From the IMG/VR virus record IMGVR_UViG_3300042556_001053, positions 1 through 64,000 of that record: a stretch of 64,000 nt of DNA, one strand, 5' to 3'. Shown here piece by piece: positions 46,597 through 55,452 of this stretch. This DNA comes from a virus. A model generated the notes under the pieces. It did not search any database, had not been told where the DNA came from, and saw nothing but the letters and a program-made list of their open reading frames with translations. The position numbers and the translations under genes are program-made. The stretch's first letter is position 1. Every line of letters starts with the position of its first letter.

Positions 46597-46999
46597 TTTC
46601 GTACGCTTCTCTTCCATGTGTATTGAGTGTATCCTTTGCAGCTTTCCAAGCACCTAGGTCATTTTTAGATGGGATTAAACCATTAACCATACGATCAAGC
46701 TGTTCTGAGTGCTCTTCTTCTGAAATACGTGTAAGTCCAGGAACAAAGATTGCTTCTCCATCTCCTGGATCACCATAGTACTTAGCTGCATTCTTTAGCT
46801 CAGCTATCTTTGAAATATCACTACGCATAGACTCAATATTGAGAACGTTTCCGTTACCGTCAGTGAACCAACGACCATTTGCCTTTTTATAGACATATAG
46901 TCCCCAATCATAGTTTTTCTCAATGACCTTTTTACGAACATTTCCAACAATTGGTAAACCAGTGTTTGGATTGATTAATGGATTATTTGTATTACTCAT
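46589..46999 (-). CDS. Protein of unknown function upstream of portal
   Basis: 136 residues from the ATG at 46999, chosen because it lies 7 nt after a TGGTATACT box, as expected for a leaderless mRNA; no Shine-Dalgarno exists here, and another ATG at 47005 would sit inside the promoter spacing. The protein has a beta N-terminal half (NYDWGLYVYKKANGRWFTDGNGNVL) and a helical acidic C-terminal half. It overlaps the portal by 8 nt. It may be an internal or portal-associated protein; the family is not recognised. Confidence 0.6.
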   Translation of the reverse strand: MSNTNNPLINPNTGLPIVGNVRKKVIEKNYDWGLYVYKKANGRWFTDGNGNVLNIESMRSDISKIAELKNAAKYYGDPGDGEAIFVPGLTRISEEEHSEQLDRMVNGLIPSKNDLGAWKAAKDTLNTHGREAYENG

Positions 47000-47006
47000 A
47001 ACCATA

Positions 47007-47015
47007 AGTATACCA
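47007..47015 (-). promoter_or_regulatory. Extended -10 promoter (TGGTATACT), leaderless, for the head module
   Basis: Minus strand TGGTATACT is 7 nt before the ATG at 46999, in the 47-nt gap after the ribonucleotide reductase gene. It would start the portal transcript at the start codon itself. Confidence 0.6.
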
Positions 47016-47046
47016 TAATGATACTAAAGTGAACCAACTGGAACCA

Positions 47047-49080
47047 TTAGTACAGCTTGATTTCACATGCATCAGTTGAGCAATATGCTTCACCTTCTGC
47101 TTCAAGATTTTCTACTCCATCATAAATAGCAGACCAATCAATCTTGCCAATTGTTCCAACGTATGCGTTGTACTCTTCTCTTGATATTTCTGTGTATGGT
47201 TGCTGTGGATAAGTTTTATTTCCCATTGGAAGGAATGACACTGCCTTTAGCTGACCTTCATACATATTAAGTGCTGGAGCCACAAACTGCTTTTCTGTTT
47301 CCTTATCAAATGATAGTGTTACAGAAACACCATTGTCTGACCAGTACTTCTGAGCAGTTGCTGCCAAACCAATCTTCTCAAATAGGCTTACTTGCTTCTC
47401 AGCACGCTTATGCCCTGATGCAACTGGGAAGTATACTACTGAGGTATTTGCTGATACTAGATCTGCTTCAATCTTATACCCTGCAGCTTTGAAAAGGTGA
47501 AGCATTGGATCAGTGTTTCCAAAACGAATTGCACGTAGGTAAAATTCTCCACCAGGTCCCCAGTGAACTCCAGGAGTTGCACCAGAAAGAAGTGAAACAG
47601 ATCCTGATGGCTTAACTGTTGTTACACGAACTGATTCACGAACACAAAGCCATTCTGAGTACTTGTGGTCGTAGTGACGAATCTTGTTGTAGCCTTCGTC
47701 CATCCATTCACGTGTTGTTGGAAGACCATATGTGTCTGCAAATGATGCAATACCTGTCAATGATGTACCAATACGACGATTTCTTTGCATGATACCGTTT
47801 GTTTGCTGCCAATGTGTAGGCATAAGGGTTACAGTCTTTCCATAAAGATATGCAAACTTCAATGTCTTGAGGAAGTCCTCCTTAGATTCATGACGATTTA
47901 GGTGCACTTCTACAAGTGTACAAAGTTCGTATGACTCCAATGGCTGCTCCGCACAAGGATTGAAGCCCATGATGCGAGCATCTTTATAATCAGGTGCGTC
48001 CGCAAGACGGCCATAATCACGAGCAACATCAAGCCAAATAAAACCTGGCTCTCCGTTGTCCGCAATTAAATCTACATAATCTTCGTACTTTGTTCCAATT
48101 GATGCTGAGATAGAGTTGTTTGACATCCATGCCCAGCCTGGTTTTTCTGGATCATATGAGTTACGCTCTGGAAATATTTCTGGATTCTTAAGATTAATAA
48201 AACCATCGTCCTCTGGTGTGCCAAGAGCAAGAGTAGCAGAACGACGAACATTTCCAGAAACAACACATGTGCCAATTAAATTAACAATGTCAACAATTGC
48301 ACGGCTATCCAAGAACTCTCCTGCTCTAGAACCAATTACATTGCGAATGCGTGTATGTAGATCAATGAGTGGTGCTGGACCGCTTGCAACGCCTCCAAAG
48401 CCCTTAATAGGGGCACCTAGTGGACGGATAAGGTCATAGTTGAATAGCTGAATTGATTGATTCTGTCGTAGGAACGAATTAATTAAAAGACGAACTGATT
48501 CAACCCATCCTTCACGAGTGTCAGGGATTTCATAGGTTGATTCTGGCTCTGTAGGTGCATAGATTGCCATCTTCTTGTCTTGTCCAAGAGTATCAAATCC
48601 AACTCCAATGCCAAGCATTAATGCATCCATTACCCAAGCAAATAATGCACCAGGATCATTGCGATCAAGGTCTCTTGTAGAAACCATTGCACAGTTTTGA
48701 AGGGAAGCAGAGTTACGCTTCTCCATAGTCATAGGTGTACCAAATGCCCAAAGACCACGACCTGGAGGTGTCCACTTTAATTCAAACATTCTTTGAAAAG
48801 CTTCTTGTGCAGACTTCTGTGCCTTATTGTCGTTCCATGGTAGACGATTATCCTTGGCATGGTTCTTTTGTACTGAATACATACCCTCAATTACACGACG
48901 ACAAACTTCATGCCAGCGTTCTTTTGTACCATCTTCCTTGACACGAGAGTATGTACGAATAAATGTTATCTCTCCCAACGAATTAGATCCTGCATCTGAG
49001 AATCCAAATGGTGCTGGAATTAGTTGATATTTATTTACAAACTCATCTGACAAACGAAATGAAAATACACTTTCTGACAT
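47047..49080 (-). CDS. nrdJ: Adenosylcobalamin-dependent (class II, monomeric) ribonucleotide reductase
   Basis: 677 residues, related to the monomeric Lactobacillus-type enzyme. Its key residues are visible: Cys near 129 (SLQNCAMVST), the radical-site motif NPCAEQPLESYELC (about 376-387, Cys-x10-Cys spacing as in that enzyme), and the C-terminal redox pair C666/C671 (CSTDAC). It converts ribonucleotides to deoxyribonucleotides without oxygen, supplying DNA precursors; it needs B12 from the host or environment. It stands alone between head and fibre modules with its own promoter, structured leader and an upstream terminator, suggesting independent control. Confidence 0.93.
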   Translation of the reverse strand: MSESVFSFRLSDEFVNKYQLIPAPFGFSDAGSNSLGEITFIRTYSRVKEDGTKERWHEVCRRVIEGMYSVQKNHAKDNRLPWNDNKAQKSAQEAFQRMFELKWTPPGRGLWAFGTPMTMEKRNSASLQNCAMVSTRDLDRNDPGALFAWVMDALMLGIGVGFDTLGQDKKMAIYAPTEPESTYEIPDTREGWVESVRLLINSFLRQNQSIQLFNYDLIRPLGAPIKGFGGVASGPAPLIDLHTRIRNVIGSRAGEFLDSRAIVDIVNLIGTCVVSGNVRRSATLALGTPEDDGFINLKNPEIFPERNSYDPEKPGWAWMSNNSISASIGTKYEDYVDLIADNGEPGFIWLDVARDYGRLADAPDYKDARIMGFNPCAEQPLESYELCTLVEVHLNRHESKEDFLKTLKFAYLYGKTVTLMPTHWQQTNGIMQRNRRIGTSLTGIASFADTYGLPTTREWMDEGYNKIRHYDHKYSEWLCVRESVRVTTVKPSGSVSLLSGATPGVHWGPGGEFYLRAIRFGNTDPMLHLFKAAGYKIEADLVSANTSVVYFPVASGHKRAEKQVSLFEKIGLAATAQKYWSDNGVSVTLSFDKETEKQFVAPALNMYEGQLKAVSFLPMGNKTYPQQPYTEISREEYNAYVGTIGKIDWSAIYDGVENLEAEGEAYCSTDACEIKLY

Positions 49081-49140
49081 TTTATATACCTTTCAAAGTA
49101 AAATTATATGAGTACTTCATGTTTTCTGAAGTAGTACTCA

Positions 49141-49149
49141 AGTATAACA
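49141..49149 (-). promoter_or_regulatory. Extended -10 promoter (TGTTATACT) for nrdJ
   Basis: Minus strand TGTTATACT follows a terminator by a few nucleotides. It gives a leader of about 55 nt that contains an imperfect hairpin (49110-49140, arms GAGTACT..CTTC and GAAGTACTC) before the GAAAGG ribosome site. Confidence 0.65.
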
Positions 49150-49154
49150 CACTT

Positions 49155-49187
49155 TAAAAAGAAAAACACGCTCACTAGGAGCGTGTT
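49155..49187 (-). terminator. Rho-independent terminator after fibre gene
   Basis: Minus strand: a 9-bp stem AACACGCTC / GAGCGTGTT with a 5-nt loop, followed by TTTCTTTTT. It lies 42 nt past the fibre stop and directly abuts the nrdJ promoter. Confidence 0.9.
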
Positions 49188-49197
49188 AATCTATAGT

Positions 49198-49220
49198 ATA
49201 GAGTTAGCACTCTATTTTTT
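49198..49220 (+). terminator. Plus-oriented terminator-like hairpin
   Basis: Plus strand: stem ATAGAGT / ACTCTAT with loop TAGC, followed by seven T residues (the first pairs in the stem). No plus-strand gene ends here. It could stop antisense transcripts, end a small RNA, or simply act as a 3' hairpin in the minus transcript. Confidence 0.6.
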
Positions 49221-49228
49221 TATAAGTG

Positions 49229-52200
49229 CTATGCTGAAAGATCTCCAACAACAACCCAAGTGTCTGGATTTGCACGCTTAATAAGCGTTGCACTAGACCA
49301 TTGTGCTCTTAGCTTTAGTCCTGGAGTTCCGTTAATTGTAACTCCTGCGCCTGCAGTAACTGTTGTTTGTCCAGCACCTACTTGTAGGATATCAATCTGA
49401 GTTCCTACTGGGAAAGAAACTGTTGAGTTTGGCTGAACCGTAATGGTGTTTGCACCAGCAACGTTCATTTCAACCATCTTTCCTCTATCAGCAGCAACTA
49501 TTAAATAAGATGCATTTTGTGGACTTGTTGCAAGTTCAGAGAGAACGATGTTTCCTGTTCCAATTTCATCTGTAAGCATTGAAGCAAGGTTAGCAGATGA
49601 TGGAGTTGCAAGGAATGTTGCCACTCCTGATCCAAGTCCTGAGATACCAGTTGCTACTGGAAGACCAGTTGCATTTGTAAGTGTTGCAGATGCTGGTGTT
49701 CCAAGTGCTGCACCGTTAGGAATTGTTACTGTTCCAGTAAATGTAGGTGAAGCAAGAGGAGCACGTGTTGTATCGCTAGCATGTACGTGGTCTGCACGAG
49801 CATACTTTAATGATGTTCCAACTGCAGCTGTTCCATTCATTGCTGGTGTAGCTGCTGATGCCTGACCAACAACGTATGCTGTAGTTGCTACCTGAGTTGT
49901 GTTAGTGTCTGCAGCAGCTGTTGGTGAAGTAGGTGTTCCAGTTAATGCTGGAGAAGCTAAAGGAGCTTTGTTTCCAAGAGCTGTTGTTATTGTAGCTGCA
50001 TAGTTTGCGTCATCTCCAAGTGCTGCAGCAAGTTCATCAAGAGTGTTTAGCGCTGCTGGTGCTCCAGTTGTTAGAACAGCAAGTTCTTGTTGTACGAAGC
50101 TTGTTGTTGCAACTTGTGTTGTATTAGTACCAGTTGCTGCTAGTGGAGCAGTTGGAGTGCCAGTAAGTGCTGGAGAAGCAAGAGGTGCCTTATTATTTAA
50201 CTGTGTCTGAATTGCTGAAGTAACTCCATCAAGGTATCCTGCTTCTGTTTCAGATATTGTTGAAGATATTGCAAGCTTTGTCCAGTCAATTGCTGCTGAT
50301 GCGTTAATGTCAGCATTTACAATTGTACCGTCAAGAATCTTAGCTGATGTAACTGCACCATCTGCCAAGTCACCAGCAACGATAGTTCCATCAAGAATCA
50401 TTCCAGATGTGACAGTTCCTGTTGGAAGAGTAACTGTTCCTGTAAATGTTGGTGAAGCAAGTGAAGCCTTAAGATCAAGAGCTGTTTGGGTTGCTGTTGA
50501 TACTGGCTTATTAGCATCTGATGTATTATCTACAGATCCCAATCCTACCATTGACTTAGTGATACCTGAAACAGTACCTGTGAATGTTGGGTTTGCTAGT
50601 GGAGCCTTAAGATCCAAAGCTACCTGTGTATCATCAGAGATTGGCTTGTCAGCGTCTGATGTATTATCAACGTTACCCAAGCCTACCATTGACTTTGTTA
50701 CACCAGCTACTGTACCTGTAAAGGTTGGTGAATCAATTGGTGCATATGTATCTTCTGCATCTAAAATATCAAGCTTTAGGTTTAGCTCTTCTTGAGTAGC
50801 ACTTGAAACTGGCTTATTAATATCTGATGTATTATCAACATTTGCAAGTCCAACCATGCTCTTTGTTATACCTGCCACTGTTCCAGTAAATGTAGGAGAA
50901 GCAATTGGTGCATAAGTTGTAGCAGCAGTTGATGAGTTAAGCTTAGCATCTAAAGCAGTTTGAGTTAGTGTAGATATTGGCTTGTTAGCATCTGAAGTAT
51001 TGTCAACCTGTGATAATCCAACCATTCCCTTTGTAATACCAGAAACTGTTCCAGTAAATGTAGGTGAAGCTAGAGGAGCCTTAAGATCAAGAGCATTTTG
51101 AGTAGCTGTAGATATTGCCTTATCAGCATCGCTTGTATTTGCAACGTTTCCAAGTCCTACCATTGCCTTTGTTATACCAGCAACTGTTCCTGTGAAAGTT
51201 GGAGAATCAAGTGGTGCCTTAAGATCTAAAGCAGTTTGTGCAGCAGTTGAAATTATCTTATCTAAATCTGATGTATTATCTACAGATCCTAGACCAACCA
51301 TGGCTTTTGTTACACCAGAGACTGTCCCTGTGAAGGTTGGGTTTGCTAGTGGTGCCTTTAAGTCTAATGCAGCTTGTGTTGCAGTTGATGTTGGCTTGTT
51401 AGCATCTGTTGTGTTGTCAACATTGCCTAGTCCAACCATAGCTTTGGTTATACCAGACACTGTGCCTGTAAAGGTTGGTGCTGATAGTGGGGCATAGGTA
51501 TTGCTTGCTAATGTTGCTCCAAGCTTTGAATCAAGCTGACTCTGAACTGGTGCTGTTACACCATTAAGATACTGAAGCTCTGTGTTTGAAACGTCTCCAA
51601 TTGTTGCAGAAGATGCTGTAAATCCAGCTACCGCTAAATCGTCTAGTGAGCCTTGTGTAAAGTCTACTGTTGTTGTTGGCTCTGTTGTAACACCCTTGAA
51701 CAACTTCCACTTAGCATCAGATACGTCTCTTACAAGACCTGAGTGCTTTGCTGAACCATCGTTGTATCCAACTACAAGACCAAGGTCAACTGTATTTGCT
51801 GCATTTTGATGAGCAAGCTGAACCATGTTATCTTCAATTGTTATAGATGTTGCTGATGCTGCAAAATTGGTTCCGTTAACTGTAAGGTCTCCCTCTACAG
51901 TAACATTTCCAGTTGCTATGAGGTCAGGTACTGTTACTTCTCCTGTAAATGTAGGTGAAGCCAAAGGAGACTTTAGGTCAAGTGCTGACTGAGTAGCTGT
52001 TGAAATTGGCTTATCAGCATCTGAAGTATTTTGTGCATTACCAAGTCCTACCATTGCCTTCGTTACACCTGAGACTGTGCCTGTAAATGTAGGTGAAGCA
52101 ATAGGTGCCTTAAGGTCTAAAGCAGCTTGTGTTGCAGTTGAAATCATCTTATCAGAATCTGATGTGTTATCTACAGAACCTAGACCAACCATAGACTTGG

Positions 52201-53230
52201 TTATACCAGAAACTGTTCCTGTAAAGGTTGGGTCTGCTAAAGGAGCTTTTAGATCAAGCTCTGTTTGTGTAGCATCTGAAATTGGCTTGTTAGCGTCTGA
52301 TGTATTATCTACGTTTTCTAGCCCTACCATTGACTTAGTAATACCTGATACAGTACCTGTGAATGTTGGTGCATCTAGTCTTGCAATAGTTGAGTTAACA
52401 GCAAACTGCTCATTATCTATGTCCCACTCTAATCCATCTCCCGCAAGGAGTGGATAATCTCCTGTTGAGTTTGCAATTTGATCATTAACATAGTCTTGTG
52501 TAGCAAGATCTTGTGTATCTGCAATACCGTGTACGTTTGTTGTTTCATCATTGTGTGTTGATACCGCAGAATCTGCGTAAGATTTTGTTGCTACTGTTGA
52601 ATCAATATCAAGGGTAATTGTGTTGGCTATATCGTCATAAGCTTTATCAAGTCCTACTCCAGCTACAATTGCTGTATTTACGGCATCCTGTGCTAGTTCT
52701 GTAATTGCAGATGCATCTGCCTTAAGATTAAGAGCTGTCTGTGTAGCGGTTGAGATAGGCTTGTTAGCGTCTGAAGTATTGTCTACGTTTCCAAGACCAA
52801 CATCTCCCTTTACTATTCCTGATGGAGAAGTAATAGTTTTGTTAGTTAAAGTTTGTGTACCAGTTGTTGTAACAAGAATGCTTGTATCTGCAATACCGTG
52901 AATATTTGTTGTATCTGATTGGTGGTTTGAAAGGTTTGTGGCAATTGTAGTAAAAAATTCGGGATCATCATTAATAGCAGCTGCTAACTCATTAAGGGTA
53001 TTAAGTGCACCAGGGGCACCGTCAATAAGCGCTGTAATTTCTGCAAGAGCACCTTCTCCATCTATGAAGTAGTTGAGGTTAACCCAATGATTAACTCCAT
53101 CACCAATCTTAAACTTATTAGTGTCTAGTTCATATCCAATTTCTCCAGCATTTAGGACTGGTCCTTGGCCTGAGTTAGTAGAAATCCATTGTGCAGCGGT
53201 TCCTTTACGCTGTTGCATTCTTGTTGCCAT
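49229..53230 (-). CDS. Long tail fibre with Mtd_N-like anchor and 11 tandem repeats
   Basis: 1333 residues. The N-terminus (AGEIGYELDTNKFKIGDGVNHW) is like the Mtd_N-type anchor of phage receptor-binding proteins. Residues about 130-960 contain eleven copies of a roughly 45-residue repeat with core MVGLGNVDNTSDANKPIS, TQTALDLKAP and SPTFTGTVSG. These are fibre-shaft repeats that form trimeric beta structures. The C-terminal 110 residues (AADRGKMVEMN, TQIDILQVGAGQTTV) form a terminal beta domain common in fibre tips. Copy number may vary by recombination between near-identical repeats. A likely host-recognition fibre. Confidence 0.85.
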   Translation of the reverse strand: MATRMQQRKGTAAQWISTNSGQGPVLNAGEIGYELDTNKFKIGDGVNHWVNLNYFIDGEGALAEITALIDGAPGALNTLNELAAAINDDPEFFTTIATNLSNHQSDTTNIHGIADTSILVTTTGTQTLTNKTITSPSGIVKGDVGLGNVDNTSDANKPISTATQTALNLKADASAITELAQDAVNTAIVAGVGLDKAYDDIANTITLDIDSTVATKSYADSAVSTHNDETTNVHGIADTQDLATQDYVNDQIANSTGDYPLLAGDGLEWDIDNEQFAVNSTIARLDAPTFTGTVSGITKSMVGLENVDNTSDANKPISDATQTELDLKAPLADPTFTGTVSGITKSMVGLGSVDNTSDSDKMISTATQAALDLKAPIASPTFTGTVSGVTKAMVGLGNAQNTSDADKPISTATQSALDLKSPLASPTFTGEVTVPDLIATGNVTVEGDLTVNGTNFAASATSITIEDNMVQLAHQNAANTVDLGLVVGYNDGSAKHSGLVRDVSDAKWKLFKGVTTEPTTTVDFTQGSLDDLAVAGFTASSATIGDVSNTELQYLNGVTAPVQSQLDSKLGATLASNTYAPLSAPTFTGTVSGITKAMVGLGNVDNTTDANKPTSTATQAALDLKAPLANPTFTGTVSGVTKAMVGLGSVDNTSDLDKIISTAAQTALDLKAPLDSPTFTGTVAGITKAMVGLGNVANTSDADKAISTATQNALDLKAPLASPTFTGTVSGITKGMVGLSQVDNTSDANKPISTLTQTALDAKLNSSTAATTYAPIASPTFTGTVAGITKSMVGLANVDNTSDINKPVSSATQEELNLKLDILDAEDTYAPIDSPTFTGTVAGVTKSMVGLGNVDNTSDADKPISDDTQVALDLKAPLANPTFTGTVSGITKSMVGLGSVDNTSDANKPVSTATQTALDLKASLASPTFTGTVTLPTGTVTSGMILDGTIVAGDLADGAVTSAKILDGTIVNADINASAAIDWTKLAISSTISETEAGYLDGVTSAIQTQLNNKAPLASPALTGTPTAPLAATGTNTTQVATTSFVQQELAVLTTGAPAALNTLDELAAALGDDANYAATITTALGNKAPLASPALTGTPTSPTAAADTNTTQVATTAYVVGQASAATPAMNGTAAVGTSLKYARADHVHASDTTRAPLASPTFTGTVTIPNGAALGTPASATLTNATGLPVATGISGLGSGVATFLATPSSANLASMLTDEIGTGNIVLSELATSPQNASYLIVAADRGKMVEMNVAGANTITVQPNSTVSFPVGTQIDILQVGAGQTTVTAGAGVTINGTPGLKLRAQWSSATLIKRANPDTWVVVGDLSA

Positions 53231-53261
53231 TTATTGCTCTCCCTTGGTGGTATGTAATAGT

Positions 53262-53270
53262 ATTATAACA
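53262..53270 (-). promoter_or_regulatory. Extended -10 promoter (TGTTATAAT) for the long fibre
   Basis: Minus strand TGTTATAAT lies 31 nt before the ATG at 53230, in the 45-nt gap after the 152-residue fibre protein. An AGGGAGAG ribosome site follows. Confidence 0.65.
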
Positions 53271-53275
53271 GATAA

Positions 53276-53734
53276 TTAGTTAAAGTTATCTGTTGCCGTT
53301 CCTCCATCCCAGGTGTATTCCCAGGATGTTGTGTTATAGCTTCCTGCACTTACTAAAACTCCTGGCTCATCATAAGATCCGCCAGAAATAAAAGTACTAA
53401 CAATTAATCCATTTCCATCAATTGAAGTGTCATGGATGTGATCTTGAAGAACTTCTGCATCTTCAAGAGTTGCAATTGCTAACCATTGACCGTCATAATA
53501 GACATGAACTCTTTGTGTTACATTGTCAAACCACAAATTACCATTTAAAGGAGATTGTGGAGGAGTATCTGAAACTGGAATAGATGGTGCTCCAGCTAGG
53601 TTATCAACATATTGCTTTGTTACCGCATGGCTTGGGCTTGTTGGTGTTCCTACAGTTACTGTTCCACCAAAGGATCCACCAAGGCCAACGATTAGCCCAT
53701 TTTTGACTTTAAAATCTTTGCTATTCGTTGACAC
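53276..53734 (-). CDS. Short fibre-associated protein with FKVKNGL anchor
   Basis: 152 residues, GTG start with GAGGAG upstream. The N-terminal motif FKVKNGLIV, followed by VTKQYVDNLAG, is shared with the next upstream fibre gene and probably marks the virion-attachment end. A middle NGNLWFDNVTQRVHVYYDGQWLA module is a small beta domain common in phage fibres, and the C-terminus is Trp/Gly-rich. It is a component of the fibre set. Confidence 0.7.
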   Translation of the reverse strand: MSTNSKDFKVKNGLIVGLGGSFGGTVTVGTPTSPSHAVTKQYVDNLAGAPSIPVSDTPPQSPLNGNLWFDNVTQRVHVYYDGQWLAIATLEDAEVLQDHIHDTSIDGNGLIVSTFISGGSYDEPGVLVSAGSYNTTSWEYTWDGGTATDNFN

Positions 53735-53754
53735 TTGGTTTCTCCTCTGTTAGA

Positions 53755-55434
53755 TTAAGCTACTAGTGTTCCTACAACAGTAACTGTTGAATCATTGTAC
53801 TCTGTGTCTACTAACAGCTGTACATTGCTTCCTGATACTGTTGCAGAGATTGCTGATAGTGAACCGTTAGTTCCTACAATGCCGTACTCTGTGACTGAAA
53901 TATTATCTGAAGAATCAAGTGTTAGAAGAACCTTTGAAATTTCAGTGTGTGTTGAGTAAGCAACCTTTACAAGGTATTCTGCTGAACGATATTCAGCCTT
54001 TGCAAAAGCGTGTGCTATCTGAACTCCTGCTGTTGGTGCTGATAGAGTTGCTGCAACCTGCTTAGCAACTGAGTTTAACTCAACTGCTGTAAAGTTTGGA
54101 ACAACTGCTTCAAGAGCATCTACTGCACGAGTGTTTGTGAAGTAAAGGTTTGTTGTACCTTCATCAAGATCATCAGTATCAGAATCTGCTACACCGTTTT
54201 CTGCGGTGATAGTAAGTCCTTCACCTGTTCCTGTAATTGTAATATTTGTAAGTGAAGCACCAGTCAAAAGTGATGCTGCTGAAGACTTAGCACGAGCATC
54301 TGTGAAGTACTGTGCTGAACCTTCTGCAATATCATCTGTGTCAAGTGCGTCTGCGTGATCAATTGCTGCTTGCTGTGCAAGACCAATTTCTGTGCCTGTC
54401 TTATATGCTGACCAAACCTCTGTTGAAGAAGATGATGCATCATTGATCAAGTCATCTGCGTAGTCCTTAGCGTCTTGCTCTGCTGTGTCAGCATATGACT
54501 GGTAAGCAGTTGTAATTGCTGTCTCACGGCCATCTGTGTAAGAGTTTGCTGATGTTACTGCATCTGATTCTGCTGCATCTACATACTGCTTAGTTGCTGC
54601 TCCAAGGTTTGCTGATGGATCTGCTGAAAGGACAAGAAGTCCAGTCATTGTATCGCCAGACTTAGCTACCTTTTCACCAATTGATGTTCCAATTGTTGAA
54701 GCAAACGAAGCATCATCATTTATTGCTGCTGCAAGTTCGTTAAGTGTATCAAGAAGTTCTGGAGCACCATTTACAAGGTCTGACACCTTTTGATCAGCAT
54801 AAGCTTTAGCATCTACCTCTGCTTGATCTGCGTATGCCTCGTAAGCAGTTGTGATTGCTGTCTCACGAGTATCTGTGTAAGCCTTAGCGTCTACTTCTGC
54901 CTGATCAGCGTATGCTTCGTAAGCAGTTGTAATTGCACCTTCACGGGTGTCTGTGTATGCCTTGGCATCTACTTCTGCTTGATCTGCATATGCTTCGTAA
55001 GCATTTGTGATTGCTGTTTCTCTGCCATCAGTGTAATCATTTGCTGCTTCTTCAGCTGCTGCTGCTGCACCAATTGTATCCCAAAGACCAGTGTTAGCAG
55101 TTACTGCACGTTGATTTGTAAAGTAAAGGTTTGTACCTTCTGCAAGATCGCCTGTGTCGTGGTTTGAAATGTCTGATACTGTACCAGTTACGTTACCTGT
55201 TACGTTACCGCTTAGATTTGCTGTAATTGTTCCTGCAGCAAAGTTTCCTGAACCGTCACGCTTTACAACTGTGTCCGCTGTATTAGCAGATGTGGCTGTT
55301 CCGCCAATAAGACTAACAATGTAGTCTTGGTCTGCTTGCTTCTTTGTAAGAACATCAAATCCGCCAACGGTAGCTGTTGCACCATCAACGACAAGACCAT
55401 TCTTTACTTTAAAGTTTTTATTTACTGTTGCCAT
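53755..55434 (-). CDS. Fibre protein with 26-residue Ala/Tyr/Asp helical repeats
   Basis: 559 residues with AAGGAG upstream. The N-terminus has the FKVKNGLVV anchor. Residues about 135-215 are three near-identical 26-residue repeats (RETAITTAYEAYADQAEVD, AKAYTDT), with a fourth degenerate copy at about 300-325; they would form a trimeric coiled coil. NxYFTxxRA motifs occur three times (LYFTNQRAV, QYFTDARAK, LYFTNTRAV). The C-terminal 110 residues match the C-terminal domain of the following 148-residue protein (SVTEYGIVGTNGSLSAIS). A shaft or tip of a side fibre is likely. Confidence 0.8.
   Translation of the reverse strand: MATVNKNFKVKNGLVVDGATATVGGFDVLTKKQADQDYIVSLIGGTATSANTADTVVKRDGSGNFAAGTITANLSGNVTGNVTGTVSDISNHDTGDLAEGTNLYFTNQRAVTANTGLWDTIGAAAAAEEAANDYTDGRETAITNAYEAYADQAEVDAKAYTDTREGAITTAYEAYADQAEVDAKAYTDTRETAITTAYEAYADQAEVDAKAYADQKVSDLVNGAPELLDTLNELAAAINDDASFASTIGTSIGEKVAKSGDTMTGLLVLSADPSANLGAATKQYVDAAESDAVTSANSYTDGRETAITTAYQSYADTAEQDAKDYADDLINDASSSSTEVWSAYKTGTEIGLAQQAAIDHADALDTDDIAEGSAQYFTDARAKSSAASLLTGASLTNITITGTGEGLTITAENGVADSDTDDLDEGTTNLYFTNTRAVDALEAVVPNFTAVELNSVAKQVAATLSAPTAGVQIAHAFAKAEYRSAEYLVKVAYSTHTEISKVLLTLDSSDNISVTEYGIVGTNGSLSAISATVSGSNVQLLVDTEYNDSTVTVVGTLVA
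54795..55035 (-). repeat. 78-bp tandem repeats in fibre gene
   Basis: Three consecutive copies encode the R-E-T-A-I-T-T-A-Y-E-A-Y-A-D-Q-A-E-V-D helical unit. The DNA copies differ mainly at silent sites. An additional diverged copy lies near 54470-54545. Confidence 0.85.
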
Positions 55435-55452
55435 TTTTTATCTCCTTGTTGG

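Noticed and set aside
46597-46653. Longer N-terminus for the portal protein
   Set aside because: The extra codons overlap the upstream gene and have no ribosome site; the ATG at 46596 gives the usual short overlap.
49081-49140. Cobalamin riboswitch upstream of nrdJ
   Set aside because: The leader is only about 55 nt with one imperfect stem; cobalamin riboswitches need well over 100 nt and a B12 box, which I do not see.
49204-49232. CIRCE-like heat-shock operator (TTAGCACTC ... AGTGCTA)
   Set aside because: The arms are separated by 13 nt instead of 9, the right arm is incomplete, it lies at the end of a fibre gene and no chaperone gene follows. It is explained by overlapping hairpins.
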